Shown here piece by piece: positions 10,862-20,396 of a stretch of DNA of 64,000 bases. Position 1 is the stretch's first letter; each line of letters opens with the position of its first letter. Source of the stretch: Microbacterium sp. SORGH_AS_0428. GTDB lineage: Bacteria; Actinomycetota; Actinomycetes; Actinomycetales; Microbacteriaceae. The notes under the pieces were generated by a model. It did no database searches and was not told the DNA's origin. It worked only from the letters and a program-made list of their open reading frames with translations. The stretch spans positions 310,001 to 374,000 of the forward strand of contig NZ_JAVIZT010000001.1 of NCBI RefSeq assembly GCF_031453615.1. Reading direction: 5' to 3'. The translations under genes were made by a program, and so were the position numbers.

Positions 10862-11703
10862 CAGAGCCTCGCCGCGTGGATCTCGGTCACGAGGATCGCC
10901 CTCGCACCGATCGCGTAGAGCGCGTCCATGACCTGGTTCACGCCCTTGCGCGGGCTCATGACCCGAACCGCCACCCACGACGGATCCCGCAGCGGCGAGA
11001 TCGTCGGCGATTCGATACCCGGCGCGACCGCGATCGCGTCGTCGACGAGATCGGCGGGCAAGTCGTAGTCGATCAGCACGTACTCGCGCGCGACGATGAC
11101 ACCGCGCAGGCGGCGCAGCAGGGTCTCGAGTCCCGCGGGCTCCTGCGCTCCGGTGATGAGGACCGCGTCCGACTCCAGGAGGACCGGCCCGAAGATCTCG
11201 AGCCCGGCCTGGCGGAGCGTGGTGCCCGTGGAGACGACGTCGGCCACCGCATCGGCGACGCCGAGTTCGACGGCCGACTCCACGGCGCCGTCCAGCGGCA
11301 CGAGATCGACTGCCACGCCGTGCTCGTCGAGGTAGGCGTCGACGAGACCCGGGTATGCGGTGGCGACCCGCATCCCCTCGAGATCGGCGAGTTCCGTGAA
11401 CCGACCGGGAGGTCCGGCGAAACGGAACGTGGAGCCGCCGAAACCGAGCGCCTCGATCTCCCGAGCACCGGGCATGCGGGCGTCCAGCAGCAGGTCGCGG
11501 CCGGTGATGCCGACATCGAGCGCGCCCGAGCCGACGTAGGTCGCGATGTCCTTGGGGCGCAGGTAGAAGAACTCGACGTCGTTGAGCGGGTCGATGGCGT
11601 GCAGATCCTTGGGATCACGACGCCCCTTGTAGCCCGCCTCGGCGAGCATGGCGGCCGCGGTCTCGGAAAGGGAGCCCTTGTTGGGCACGGCGATTCTCAG
11701 CAT
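10861..11703 (-). CDS. hisG: ATP phosphoribosyltransferase, long form
   Basis: HisG joins ATP and PRPP in the first and feedback-controlled step of histidine synthesis. The product has 280 residues, the long form with a C-terminal regulatory domain (about residues 210-280) that binds histidine, so no HisZ partner is needed. It begins [13 protein letters not shown] and contains the PRPP-binding motif [11 protein letters not shown]. The ATG is 43 bases after the hisE stop, the largest gap inside the his set. Only a weak AGAGAG precedes the start. Confidence 0.97.
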   Translation of the reverse strand: MLRIAVPNKGSLSETAAAMLAEAGYKGRRDPKDLHAIDPLNDVEFFYLRPKDIATYVGSGALDVGITGRDLLLDARMPGAREIEALGFGGSTFRFAGPPGRFTELADLEGMRVATAYPGLVDAYLDEHGVAVDLVPLDGAVESAVELGVADAVADVVSTGTTLRQAGLEIFGPVLLESDAVLITGAQEPAGLETLLRRLRGVIVAREYVLIDYDLPADLVDDAIAVAPGIESPTISPLRDPSWVAVRVMSPRKGVNQVMDALYAIGARAILVTEIHAARL

Positions 11704-11746
11704 GGGAAAACTCTCTGAAGGGTGACGGATGCGGCGGGTGCGGGCA

Positions 11747-12010
11747 TCAGAGATGTCGGTACACGTCCGCCGGCGTCAGGCCCTTGGCCAGCATGAGCAC
11801 CTGCAGGTGGTAGAGCAGCTGGGAGATCTCCTCCGCCGCTTCGGAGTCGCTCTGGTACTCGGCGGCCATCCAGACCTCCGCCGCCTCTTCGACGATCTTC
11901 TTGCCGATCGCATGCACACCGGCATCCAGCTCCGCGACGGTGCCGGATCCGGCCGGTCGCGTCCGGGCCTTGAGCTCGAGCTCCGCGAACAGGTCGTCGA
12001 ACGTCTTCAC
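11747..12010 (-). CDS. hisE: Phosphoribosyl-ATP diphosphatase
   Basis: HisE hydrolyses phosphoribosyl-ATP to phosphoribosyl-AMP, the second histidine step. The 87-residue all-alpha protein shows the MazG-like acidic motif [13 protein letters not shown] and [14 protein letters not shown] chose the GTG at 12010 (reading VKTFDDLF) over an upstream in-frame start because it matches the family N-terminus and because a TACCCT hexamer lies exactly six bases upstream, indicating a leaderless mRNA. This appears to be the first gene of a hisE-hisG-hisF-hisI-trp transcription unit. Confidence 0.94.
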   Translation of the reverse strand: MKTFDDLFAELELKARTRPAGSGTVAELDAGVHAIGKKIVEEAAEVWMAAEYQSDSEAAEEISQLLYHLQVLMLAKGLTPADVYRHL

Positions 12011-12016
12011 CGTCCT

Positions 12017-12022
12017 AGGGTA
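12017..12022 (-). promoter_or_regulatory. Probable -10 hexamer (TACCCT) for hisEGFI-trp unit
   Basis: TACCCT on the minus strand ends six bases before the hisE GTG, placing transcription initiation at the start codon. No Shine-Dalgarno is present. Confidence 0.5.
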
Positions 12023-12051
12023 CCGTCCGGCGACCCGCACGGATGTCGCCC

Positions 12052-12726
12052 TCAGTGGCGGTGCGTCCTCGCGTCGGCGGCCTGTACCCGGAGCCCGGCG
12101 ATCGCCGCATCCGGATCCGCCGCGCCGAACACCGCGGAGCCGGCGACGAACGTGTCCGCACCGGCGGACGCCGCCTGCTCGATGGTGGTCGGCGCGATTC
12201 CCCCGTCGACCTGGAGCCAGACCACCGACCCGACCCGCCGCGCGGCGTCGGCGAGGCGGGCGAGCTTGGGCATCGTCTCGGGCATGAACGACTGTCCGCC
12301 GAAACCCGGCTCCACGGTCATCACGAGGATCTGATCGAACTCGTGCAGCAGCTCCAGAAGCGGCTCCTCGGAGGTTGCGGGCTTGATCGCGACCCCGGCG
12401 CGTGCGCCGATCTGACGCAACCGTCGCGCGAGTCCCACCGGGTCGGCGGCGGCCTCGAGGTGGAACGTCACCGAGGCTGCGCCCAGTTCCGCGTAGCCGG
12501 GCGCCCAGCGGTCCGGGTCGTCGATCATGAGGTGCACATCCAGCGGCACGGGGCTCGTCGCCTGAACCCTCTCGACCATCTGCGGACCGAAGGTGAGGTT
12601 CGGCACGAAATGGTTGTCCATCACGTCCACGTGCACGAAGTCGGCACCGGAGATACGGCCGAGCTCCGCCTGCATGTTGACGAAGTCTGCGGCGAGGATC
12701 GAGGGGTTGATGCGGGGAGCGCTCAC
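12052..12726 (-). CDS. rpe: Ribulose-phosphate 3-epimerase
   Basis: Rpe interconverts ribulose-5-phosphate and xylulose-5-phosphate in the pentose phosphate pathway, feeding PRPP-dependent His, Trp and nucleotide synthesis encoded nearby. The 224-residue TIM barrel begins [13 protein letters not shown]. It has the metal ligands in [12 protein letters not shown] and VHLMIDD, and the phosphate-binding VDGGI and AGSAVF motifs. The GTG at 12726 is preferred over a longer reading because GATAAT lies six bases upstream, consistent with a leaderless message. Rpe at the end of the fmt-rsmB string is a conserved actinobacterial arrangement. Confidence 0.96.
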   Translation of the reverse strand: MSAPRINPSILAADFVNMQAELGRISGADFVHVDVMDNHFVPNLTFGPQMVERVQATSPVPLDVHLMIDDPDRWAPGYAELGAASVTFHLEAAADPVGLARRLRQIGARAGVAIKPATSEEPLLELLHEFDQILVMTVEPGFGGQSFMPETMPKLARLADAARRVGSVVWLQVDGGIAPTTIEQAASAGADTFVAGSAVFGAADPDAAIAGLRVQAADARTHRH

Positions 12727-12732
12727 CCCGCC

Positions 12733-12738
12733 ATTATC
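12733..12738 (-). promoter_or_regulatory. Probable -10 hexamer (GATAAT) for rpe
   Basis: GATAAT on the minus strand is six bases before the rpe GTG, in the short gap after rsmB. Spacing and lack of a Shine-Dalgarno suggest a leaderless transcript. Confidence 0.5.
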
Positions 12739-12746
12739 GGCGACGC

Positions 12747-14111
12747 TCACGCGCGTCGCCGAAGGAGCGAGATCGACATGGCGTCCGTGCCGTGACGATG
12801 TGGCCACAGCTGGGCGCGTCCCGTGCCGTCGGCGGGCGTCGGCAGGTCGAGGGGGTGGCTCGCCAGGCCCTGCAGCACGGCGCGGGCATCGAGCTCCTCG
12901 ATGTCGTCGCCTCGGCGCTCACGCACCTCGGCCACGACCGCGCTCGTCTCGGCCAGGTGGGGCGAGCACGTGACGTAGGCGACGATGCCGCCCGGCGTGA
13001 GCGCATCGAGGGCGCTCTCCAGCAGCTCCCGTTGCAGCTGCGCGAGTGCCGCCACATCCGCCGGGGACTTGCGCCAGCGCGCCTCCGGTCGCCGGCGCAG
13101 CGCACCCAGGCCCGTGCACGGCGCATCCACCAGGATGCGGTCGTAACGGGCTCGACCGGCCCGCGAACGCCCGTCCTCCTCGCTCACCGCGATATCGGCC
13201 GGCACACCCGCAAGAGCCTGACGCACGAGGCCGGCCCGTGCCGGCGCGATCTCGTTCGCCTCCAGCAGCGCACCACCGGCCAGGGCCTCTGCGGCGAGCA
13301 GGGCCGTCTTACCGCCGGGCCCCGCGCACAGATCGAGCCACCGCTCCCCCGCGGTCACCGGCACGGCACGGCTGAGCGCGAGCGCTGCCAGCTGCGAGCC
13401 CTCGTCCTGCACGCGGATGCGGCCGCCGGCCGCGCGGATCACCGGTTCGGGATCACCGCCCGCGGAGAGCGCGCCCACGGGCGAGTACCGCGTCGGAGCG
13501 AGCTCGGCGGGCCGGTCGGCGAGACCCGGGAGCACCGCCAGTGAGACCCGCGGCGACGCGTTGTCCGCGCGCAGCAGGTCTTCGAGCTCGTCGGCGCGCC
13601 CCTCCGCGGCCAGCGCCCGTCGGAAGGCGCGGATCACCCAGACCGGGTGCGCATATGCGAGTCCCCGTCGTTCGTCGTCCGAACGCGCCGCCGCCTCGAT
13701 GCGGGCGAGCCACTCCCCCGGCGTGTCACGGGAGATCCGCCGGAGCACGGCGTTGACGAATCCCGTCGGCGCTGCGCCGATCGTCTCGCGCACGAGCGCG
13801 ACCGTCTCGTGCACGGCCGCGTGCGAGGCGATCCGAGTGGACAGCAGCTGGTGCGCGCCCAGCCGCAGGGCATCGAGAACATCCTCGTCGATCTCGTCGG
13901 TGGGACGCCCCGCCGCCGCCTCGATGATCGCGTCGTAGGTGCCCAGGCGCCGGAGGGTCCCGTAAGTCAGCTCGGTCGCGAGCGCCGCGTCCTTCGCGTC
14001 GAGTCCGGCGCGTGCGATCTCGACCGGCAGAAGCAGGTTCGCGTACGCATCGGATGCCGCGACGGCGCGCAGCGTGTCGAAGGCCACGCGCCGCGGATCT
14101 GAACGGCTCAC
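12747..14111 (-). CDS. rsmB: 16S rRNA (cytosine-5)-methyltransferase RsmB-like (NusB + methylase)
   Basis: This 454-residue protein joins an N-terminal NusB-like RNA-binding domain (about residues 5-140) to a SAM-dependent RNA m5C methyltransferase. Visible motifs are the SAM loop LDLCAGPGGKT (259-269), motif IV DAPCTGLGALRRRPE with Cys332, and motif VI TCSPHLAET with Cys382, the two cysteines used in catalysis and product release. By family it methylates C967 of 16S rRNA (E. coli numbering). The GTG at 14111 overlaps the fmt stop by four bases. The fmt-rsmB pair is widely conserved. Confidence 0.93.
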   Translation of the reverse strand: MSRSDPRRVAFDTLRAVAASDAYANLLLPVEIARAGLDAKDAALATELTYGTLRRLGTYDAIIEAAAGRPTDEIDEDVLDALRLGAHQLLSTRIASHAAVHETVALVRETIGAAPTGFVNAVLRRISRDTPGEWLARIEAAARSDDERRGLAYAHPVWVIRAFRRALAAEGRADELEDLLRADNASPRVSLAVLPGLADRPAELAPTRYSPVGALSAGGDPEPVIRAAGGRIRVQDEGSQLAALALSRAVPVTAGERWLDLCAGPGGKTALLAAEALAGGALLEANEIAPARAGLVRQALAGVPADIAVSEEDGRSRAGRARYDRILVDAPCTGLGALRRRPEARWRKSPADVAALAQLQRELLESALDALTPGGIVAYVTCSPHLAETSAVVAEVRERRGDDIEELDARAVLQGLASHPLDLPTPADGTGRAQLWPHRHGTDAMSISLLRRRA

Positions 14112-15028
14112 GACGCCACCAGCCCCTCCGCCGCGCGGAGGCCTCGAAGCCAGTCGCCCGCGGCCATCGCCGCCTTCCCCGCCGGTTGCACGCGTACGAG
14201 CGCGACGGGGTCGGTGGAGGTGCCGATGAGCACCTCGGACTGCGCGGCACGGATCGTCCCGGGCGCCAAGGCTGCGGTGTGCTCCGCTCGATGCATGTCG
14301 TGGATCTTGACGCGCACGCCGTCGAGCGTCGTGAAGGCGCCCGGTTCGGGTGTCGTGCCGCGGAAACGCGACAGCACAGCGTCGGCCGACTGCGTCCAGT
14401 CCAGACGGCCGTCCTCCGCGGTCAGCTTTGCCGCGTACGTGCTCTCCCCGATCTGCGGGACTCCGCGGGCCGTACCCGCTGCCAACTGGTCGACGACGTC
14501 GACGAGCACCGCAGCGCCGTCTCGCGCGAGATCCTCCAGGACGCGTCCTGCGGTGGCCGTCGCGGGGATGCGGTAGCGGGTGCCGCCGTATACATCGCCC
14601 TCGTCGAGACCCGCGGTCAGCTGGAAGACGTTCGTGCCGATCTCGCCGTCTCCGGCGATGAGCGCCCGCTGCACGGGCGCGGCTCCGCGCCAGCGCGGCA
14701 GCAGCGAGAAGTGGAGGTTGATCCATCCGAGTCGCGGCGTGCTCAGCAGCGGCTGCCGAACGAGGCCGCCGTACGCCACGATCACGCCCAGATCCGGTTC
14801 GAGCGCCGCGATGCGCTCGGTCGCCTCCGCATCCAGACGATCGGTCTTGAACACGTCGAGATCCAGTTCGGCGGCGACGGTGGCGACGGGCGACGCCGTG
14901 AGCACGCGCTTGCGCCCCACGGGCGCGTCACGGCGCGTGACGACGCAAGCGAGATCATGATCGGTGGCGGCCAGGGCGCGCAGCGAAGCGACGGCGGGTT
15001 CGGGCGTTCCCGCGAAGACAAGACGCAT
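14108..15028 (-). CDS. fmt: Methionyl-tRNA formyltransferase
   Basis: Fmt formylates initiator Met-tRNA with 10-formyl-tetrahydrofolate. The 306-residue protein has the expected N-terminal FAGTPEPAV, the catalytic Asn104 and His106 in NLHFSLLPRWRG, and Asp142 in GLDEGDV. A smaller C-terminal tRNA-binding domain follows. HFSLLP is the usual core motif in actinobacterial Fmt. The ATG follows the priA stop by a few bases and the stop overlaps rsmB (GTGA), so the three genes are tightly coupled. A deformylase gene is not in the immediate vicinity. Confidence 0.96.
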   Translation of the reverse strand: MRLVFAGTPEPAVASLRALAATDHDLACVVTRRDAPVGRKRVLTASPVATVAAELDLDVFKTDRLDAEATERIAALEPDLGVIVAYGGLVRQPLLSTPRLGWINLHFSLLPRWRGAAPVQRALIAGDGEIGTNVFQLTAGLDEGDVYGGTRYRIPATATAGRVLEDLARDGAAVLVDVVDQLAAGTARGVPQIGESTYAAKLTAEDGRLDWTQSADAVLSRFRGTTPEPGAFTTLDGVRVKIHDMHRAEHTAALAPGTIRAAQSEVLIGTSTDPVALVRVQPAGKAAMAAGDWLRGLRAAEGLVAS

Positions 15029-15036
15029 CGGGTTCC

Positions 15037-17037
15037 TCACAGCTCGGGATCGGGCACGTCCACCCGAACTCTGAGTGTATTCCGGCTCCGCGCGGGGGCC
15101 CGGCCGCGCGCACGGCGCGCGCGGACGGCGTCGGCGACGACCGCCGCCCGCAGCGCGCCCGTCACGGCCTTGCCGTGGCCGTAGTCGAAGCGCACGAGGG
15201 CGCGAGAGCGGGGCGGGTCCTCCCCGAGGATCTCCGCAGGCCCGAGCACGGCGTCCGGGTCGAGGGAGGGGACCTCGGCCCGCAGCTGCGCGAGCGCGTC
15301 GTGGACGGTTCGCGGCTCGCCCTCCACGACGGCGACCCGCACCGCGGGCGGCAGATGCAGCACCGCACGGTCGGCCAGCTCCGAGCGGGCGTAAGCGGCC
15401 TGCGTCCACGTCGCCAGAGCGCGAGCGAGCGGACCGGCGACCCCTGTGAGCAGCACGGGCGCACCCGGCGCCGTCAAGGCCGCGGCGTTCGACCACCACC
15501 GCAGGCACGACTCGCCGATGCGCAGATCCTCGGCGAGCAGCATCCGGTCGCCGTCCAGGAGCAGCACCGCGCGGTACCCGCCTTCCGCGATCGGTTCCGC
15601 CCCCCGGGTCGCGATGACCAGAGCGGGGCGGTGCTCGACGCGCGCGACCGGATGGTCGCCGTCGGCCACGATCACGCGCGTCCCGGGGAACGCCCGACCG
15701 AGCTCGTCCGCGGTGCGCTCACTCCCCGACGATGCGAGGCGCAGGTGCTGCCCCTCGCACACGGTGCACTGCCAGCCGGCGATGCCGCGTCCGCACCAGG
15801 CGCATTCCGGGGGCCTGCCCTGTCTGCGCACGCGGAGCGGACCCGAGCAGTGCGGGCAGCGCGCGGGTGCTCGGCAGGAGGAACAGACCACCACCGGCGC
15901 ATACCCGGGGCGCGCGACCTGGACCAGGACCGGTCCCTCCATCAGCGCGTCGCGCACGGCCTGGAACGCCGTGGACGGGATGCGTGCGTGCGCGACCGCG
16001 TCGGATGTCGCCGTCAGGACGACGCGCGGCGTCACCCGACGTGCCGCCGCCAGGTGGCGGAACCACCCGATCTGGACCAGCCGCTCGACATCCGTGGTGC
16101 GCGTGTGGCCGAGCACGAGCAAGGCGCTCTGTTCGCTCTCCTGCCGCAGCAGTGCCACGTCGCGCGCATGCACACCGGGGCTGAGCGGCTCTGCGAGCAA
16201 CGGATCGCCATCGTCCCAGATCACGACGAGACCCGTGTCGCTCGTGGGCGCGTAGACGGCGGATCGGTTTCCGACCACGATGCAGGGAGCCGCCGCGAGG
16301 GTGCGCAGATACGCACCGTAGCGTGAGGGCCCGGTCTGCCGCGCATCGGACTGCACGAGCGCGTTCGGCGGCACGCGCCCCGCGAGCGCGGTCATCACCT
16401 GCTCCTGATCGCGGTGGTCGGGAACGACGATGACGACGCTGCGCCCCGCCGCGAGGGTGATGGTCGCCGCGGCGGCGATCAGTACCGCCCACGATCCGAC
16501 CGTGCCGCCCCCCGCGAGCTCCACGACACGCGGCGTCGCATCCACGGCGAGGCGTTCACCGGCGCGGATGCCCTCGGCCAGGTGCGGAAAGGCCGCGAGG
16601 ACCTCTTCGGCGGTCTTCACCGCGTCGGGATGGGGTGCCTCGACGACAGGCTCGGGCGAGTGCAGCCATGCCTTCTCGGCACGCACCATCCGCTTCGGCA
16701 CGGCGAGGCGGAGGACGTCGGATGCGGAGCCCGCGGCTCGATCGGCGACGCGCCGGGCGAGATTGTAGAGACTCGGAGGCAGGACGGGCATCGGCGAGAC
16801 CACGCTGTCGAGCTCCGAGAGCGGACGCTCGTGGTCCGTCTCCTCGCCGCGTTCGACGAGGAACCCGTCGACGACGCGGCCGGCGCTGCGCAGCGGTACG
16901 CGCACACGCACCCCGGGCACGGCGTCCTCGTCGAACTCCGGCGGGATCGCGTAGTCGAAGAGGCGATCGAGCTGCGGCAGCGGCGAGTCGAGCAGCACGC
17001 GCGCGACGGGCCGAGCGGGGCCGGCTGCCCCGATCAT
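15037..17037 (-). CDS. priA: PriA-like primosomal protein N' with degenerate helicase motifs
   Basis: This 666-residue protein is the actinobacterial PriA homologue, expected to act in replication restart at stalled forks. The N-terminal 3'-DNA-binding domain (about 12-110) and the zinc-binding region are clear. Eight cysteines at 385, 388, 394, 397, 412, 415, 424 and 427 form four CXXC pairs. The Walker A GKT that should follow GSWAVLIAAAA is absent and the DEXH box is replaced by IWDDGD (273-278). ATPase and helicase activity is therefore unlikely. Loss of these motifs is known for mycobacterial PriA-like proteins, so this is family-typical rather than a decayed gene. It starts one base after the metK stop. 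Confidence 0.92.
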   Translation of the reverse strand: MIGAAGPARPVARVLLDSPLPQLDRLFDYAIPPEFDEDAVPGVRVRVPLRSAGRVVDGFLVERGEETDHERPLSELDSVVSPMPVLPPSLYNLARRVADRAAGSASDVLRLAVPKRMVRAEKAWLHSPEPVVEAPHPDAVKTAEEVLAAFPHLAEGIRAGERLAVDATPRVVELAGGGTVGSWAVLIAAAATITLAAGRSVVIVVPDHRDQEQVMTALAGRVPPNALVQSDARQTGPSRYGAYLRTLAAAPCIVVGNRSAVYAPTSDTGLVVIWDDGDPLLAEPLSPGVHARDVALLRQESEQSALLVLGHTRTTDVERLVQIGWFRHLAAARRVTPRVVLTATSDAVAHARIPSTAFQAVRDALMEGPVLVQVARPGYAPVVVCSSCRAPARCPHCSGPLRVRRQGRPPECAWCGRGIAGWQCTVCEGQHLRLASSGSERTADELGRAFPGTRVIVADGDHPVARVEHRPALVIATRGAEPIAEGGYRAVLLLDGDRMLLAEDLRIGESCLRWWSNAAALTAPGAPVLLTGVAGPLARALATWTQAAYARSELADRAVLHLPPAVRVAVVEGEPRTVHDALAQLRAEVPSLDPDAVLGPAEILGEDPPRSRALVRFDYGHGKAVTGALRAAVVADAVRARRARGRAPARSRNTLRVRVDVPDPEL

Positions 17038-17038
17038 C

Positions 17039-18232
17039 TCAGAGCCCGGCTGCGGCGCGCAACTCGTCGACGCGGTCCAGACGTTCCCAGGTGAACTCGG
17101 GGAGCTCGCGGCCGAAGTGACCGTAGGAGGCGGTGGCCGAGTAGATGGGACGCAGCAGATCCAGCTGGTCGATGATGGCCTTGGGGCGCAGGTCGAAGAC
17201 GTCGAGGATGGCCGCCGTGATGGTCTCGTCGCTCACATGCCCCGTGCCGAAGCTCTCGACGTAGAGGCCCACGGGACTCGCCTTGCCGATCGCGTACGCG
17301 ACCTGTACCTCGAGGCGCTCGGCGAGACCCGCCGCGACCGCGTTCTTGGCCACCCAGCGCATGGCGTACGCGGCGGAGCGGTCGACCTTGGACGGGTCCT
17401 TCCCGCTGAAGGCCCCACCGCCATGGCGTGCCGCGCCCCCGTAGGTGTCGATGATGATCTTGCGGCCGGTCAACCCGGCATCCCCCTTGGGGCCGCCGGT
17501 CACGAAGGGGCCGGCGGGGTTGATGTAGTACTGCACATCCGGTGTGTCGAGCCCGGTGTCCGCGAGGACGGGATCGATGACCTCCCGACGCACCAGCTCG
17601 CGCAGCTCGTCCTGGCTGATGTCGGGATGATGCTGCGTCGACAGCACGACCGACTCCACCGTCTTGGGCGTGTGGCCGTCGTAGCCCAGAGTGACCTGCG
17701 TCTTGCCGTCGGGACGGAGGAACTCGAGGGTGCCGGACCGGCGCACCGCGGCCAGGCGCTCCGCCATCCGGTGCGCGGTCCACGCCGCCATGGGCATGAG
17801 CTGTGCCGTCTCGGTCGTGGCGAAACCGAACATGATGCCCTGGTCCCCGGCGCCCTGCTCGTCGCGCGGATCCACCGATCGCCCCTCGCGCTGCTCGAAC
17901 GCCTGGTTGACGCCGGCCGCGATGTCCGAGGACTGCGCGCCGATCGAGACCGAGACGCCGCACGAGTCGCCGTCGAAGCCGGTGTCGCTCGAGGTGTATC
18001 CGATGCGGTTCACGACATCGCGCACGATCGCGGGGATCTCGACGTAGGCACGCGTGGACACCTCACCGGCGACGTGCACGAGACCCGTCGTCACCAGTGT
18101 CTCGACGGCGACACGGCCGGTCGGATCCTCCGCGATGATCGCGTCGAGGATGCTGTCGGAGATCTGGTCGCAGATCTTGTCCGGATGCCCTTCGGTGACG
18201 GACTCGGACGTGAACAGACGCAGCTCGGTCAT
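17039..18232 (-). CDS. metK: S-adenosylmethionine synthetase
   Basis: MetK forms SAM from methionine and ATP. The 397-residue protein has [17 protein letters not shown] at the N-terminus, the ATP-binding [10 protein letters not shown] and the phosphate loop [17 protein letters not shown] prefer the ATG at 18232 to a start ten codons upstream because MTELRLFTS is the family beginning and GGGAG precedes it by a suitable distance. The leader holds two consecutive hairpins. In many actinobacteria coaBC lies between rpoZ and metK. Here only a 91-base gap remains. Confidence 0.97.
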   Translation of the reverse strand: MTELRLFTSESVTEGHPDKICDQISDSILDAIIAEDPTGRVAVETLVTTGLVHVAGEVSTRAYVEIPAIVRDVVNRIGYTSSDTGFDGDSCGVSVSIGAQSSDIAAGVNQAFEQREGRSVDPRDEQGAGDQGIMFGFATTETAQLMPMAAWTAHRMAERLAAVRRSGTLEFLRPDGKTQVTLGYDGHTPKTVESVVLSTQHHPDISQDELRELVRREVIDPVLADTGLDTPDVQYYINPAGPFVTGGPKGDAGLTGRKIIIDTYGGAARHGGGAFSGKDPSKVDRSAAYAMRWVAKNAVAAGLAERLEVQVAYAIGKASPVGLYVESFGTGHVSDETITAAILDVFDLRPKAIIDQLDLLRPIYSATASYGHFGRELPEFTWERLDRVDELRAAAGL

Positions 18233-18251
18233 CGCAACTCCCACTCGAGAC

Positions 18252-18269
18252 GTGAGGGACACCCCTCAC
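18252..18269 (-). terminator. Short hairpin in metK leader
   Basis: A perfect 7-base inverted repeat GTGAGGG/CCCTCAC with a four-base loop lies 20 bases upstream of the metK ATG, right after the larger rpoZ hairpin. It may be a second termination element or a leader structure near the ribosome-binding site. Confidence 0.45.
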
Positions 18270-18272
18270 TGT

Positions 18273-18311
18273 GACGCTCCCCCCGGACACGGGAGTGCCG
18301 GGGGGAGCGTC
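18273..18311 (-). terminator. Strong stem-loop between rpoZ and metK
   Basis: A perfect 14-base inverted repeat (arms 18273-18286 and 18298-18311, GACGCTCCCCCCGG and its complement) with an 11-base loop follows the rpoZ stop. No U-tract follows it on the minus strand, as is common for GC-rich actinobacterial terminators. It should reduce read-through from the pyr-gmk-rpoZ unit into metK. Confidence 0.7.
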
Positions 18312-18323
18312 GAGGTGATCAGA

Positions 18324-18578
18324 TCACTCGGCGTGACGCAGCCGCAGCTTGTCCTCGTTGATCTCGTGCAGCGCGATCGTCAGCGGCTTGTCCTCGATCG
18401 TGGAGTCCACGAGCGGACCCACGTTGTCGAAGAGGTTGCCCTCGTGGAGATCGGAGTAGTAGTCGTTGATCTGACGCGCCCGCTTGGATGCGTAGATGAC
18501 GAGCTGGTACTTCGAGTCGACCTTGTCGAGAAGGCTGTCGATGGGGGGCTCGATGATGCCCTGGTTGGTCCCAGCCAT
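18324..18578 (-). CDS. rpoZ: DNA-directed RNA polymerase omega subunit
   Basis: The 84-residue omega subunit assists assembly and stability of RNA polymerase by clamping the beta-prime subunit. The conserved pattern [17 protein letters not shown] is present near residues 22-38, followed by the acidic middle and a typical short C-terminus. The ATG at 18578 has a near-perfect AGGAGGT ribosome-binding site. It follows the mIHF-gmk fusion by 54 bases on the same strand, the standard actinobacterial order. A strong stem-loop comes right after its stop. Confidence 0.96.
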   Translation of the reverse strand: MAGTNQGIIEPPIDSLLDKVDSKYQLVIYASKRARQINDYYSDLHEGNLFDNVGPLVDSTIEDKPLTIALHEINEDKLRLRHAE

Positions 18579-18632
18579 GGCGGTACCTCCTGGTTCGGGG
18601 ATGTCGGCGGAGAGTCGTTCGACGACGACGCA

Positions 18633-19547
18633 TCACGACGGACGCGCGGAAGCCTTCGTCAATTCTACGACCTCGTGCGCCGCCTCGGCGACTTCTGCGT
18701 TCACGACCCGGTAGTCGAACTCCCCCTGAGCCGCCAGTTCCACCCGCGCGGTGCGCAGGCGTCGCGTGCGTTCCTCGGCATCCTCGGTGCCTCGCCCGAC
18801 CAGACGCTGCACAAGCTCGTCCCAGCTGGGCGGGAGCAGGAACACGAGTGCGGCATCCGGTGCGGCCGCCCGCACCTGCCTCGCGCCCTGCAGATCGATC
18901 TCCAGCAGAACCGTGCGACCATCGGCCAACGCGCGTTCGATCGGCCCGCGGGGCGTGCCGTACCGGTACTTGTTGTGCACGGTCGCCCACTCCAGCAGTT
19001 CTCCGCGCGCGATGAGATCGTCGAAGGCGGCGTCGTCGACGAAGAAGTAGTGCGTCCCGTCGATTTCGCCGGGACGGGGCGGGCGCGTGGTCGCCGAGAC
19101 CGAGAGGAGGATCTCCGGATAATGCTCCTGGATGTGCGCAGCCACGGTGCCCTTGCCGACCGCGGTCGGGCCGGCGAGGACGAGAAGGCGGCTGCGGGCG
19201 GCGCGCGGCTGCGGTTCCGGGAGTCGCCCGTCGAGCCACTGCTGGAGCGCGGCGCGCTGGCGCACCCCGAGACCGCCGAGGCGCTTGACGGGCGAGATGC
19301 CGAGCTCGGCGAGGATGCGGTCGCGCTTGCCCTCTCCGATGGCAGGCAGGGAGGTGAGGAACTCCGGCACGCGCAGCGTTCCTGAGGCGGATGCGGGGTC
19401 GGCCACCGCGCGACGCAGCACTTCCTGACCGCTGATCACGCGCGTGGCGAGGTCTCGCTTGAGGGATGCACGGGCACGACGCGCCTCGACGGCACGTCGC
19501 GATGCGGCGGCCCGGTCGACCTCCGGGGGCGTTCGACTGTCAACCAC
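18633..19547 (-). CDS. gmk: Fusion of actinobacterial integration host factor (mIHF) and guanylate kinase
   Basis: The 304-residue product joins two normally separate proteins. Residues about 10-108 match mIHF, the sequence-nonspecific nucleoid protein of actinobacteria, with the core [17 protein letters not shown] and the helix-two-turn-helix region [13 protein letters not shown] plus RRLGGLG-like [15 protein letters not shown]. Residues about 118-304 are guanylate kinase, phosphorylating GMP to GDP, with P-loop GPTAVGKGT (126-134) and the GMP-binding [13 protein letters not shown]. The GTG at 19547 has GGAGG eight bases upstream and overlaps the pyrF stop by eight bases. In M. tuberculosis mihF and gmk are adjacent separate genes. 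No stop or internal Shine-Dalgarno separates the domains here, so a real fusion is likely. Confidence 0.9.
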   Translation of the reverse strand: MVDSRTPPEVDRAAASRRAVEARRARASLKRDLATRVISGQEVLRRAVADPASASGTLRVPEFLTSLPAIGEGKRDRILAELGISPVKRLGGLGVRQRAALQQWLDGRLPEPQPRAARSRLLVLAGPTAVGKGTVAAHIQEHYPEILLSVSATTRPPRPGEIDGTHYFFVDDAAFDDLIARGELLEWATVHNKYRYGTPRGPIERALADGRTVLLEIDLQGARQVRAAAPDAALVFLLPPSWDELVQRLVGRGTEDAEERTRRLRTARVELAAQGEFDYRVVNAEVAEAAHEVVELTKASARPS

Positions 19548-20396
19548 GGCGAACCTCCGAATAGAGCGCGCGTCTCTCGTCGATGCGGGCGACGAGGCGG
19601 GCGGGACCGGCCGACAGGATGCTCCTGCTCTCGCTGGCGACGACCTGCGCCGCGACATAGCCGAAGAGCGCGCCGAGATCCGACGGCTGAGCACCCTGCG
19701 CACCGAAGCCCGGCGCCAGGATGGGCGTGCCGGCCAGCACCATGTCGGTGAGTCCGAACGATGTGCGCTGCAGCGTCGCCCCCACCACCACGCCGGCGGG
19801 TCCGAGGGCGCCCGCGCTTCCTACGTTGTAGGAACCGACCTCGCGAGCGACGCGGGCCGCGATCGGCTCGTCGTCGCCCGCGGATGCATCCACCGTGATG
19901 GCGGTCTGGACGGCCGCGGCCTCACGGTTGCTCGTCGCAGCGAGCACGAACACGCCCTTGTCCGCCCGGATCGCGCGAGTGATGGTCTCGTGCAGCGACT
20001 CCGGTCCGAGATACGGGCTGAGGGTGAGCGCGTCGGCTTCGAGGGGCGAACCCGGCTCGAGCCACGCGGCGGCGTAGCCGTCCATCGTCGTACCGATGTC
20101 ACCGCGCTTCGCGTCGGCGATCACCAGCAGGCCCGCATCCCGCGCCGCCTGGAGCACATCCTCGAGCGCGGCGTAGCCCGCCGACCCGAACCGCTCGTAG
20201 AAGGCGACCTGCGGCTTGACGACGCCCACTCGCCCGGCCGCCGCATCCACGACGCGCAGGCCGAACTCGCGCACCCCGGCGGCATCCTCGCCGAGGCCCC
20301 AGGCGCGCAGCAGCTGTGCGTGGGGGTCGATCCCCACGCACAGCTGCCCGTACTGGTCGAGCGCGGCCTGCAGCCGCGTTCCGAAACCGGCTGCGC

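Noticed and set aside
18233..18272. A possible SAM riboswitch upstream of metK.
   Set aside because: The leader is only about 40 bases after the strong stem-loop and contains one simple hairpin. It is too short for SAM-I, SAM-II or SAM-IV architecture.
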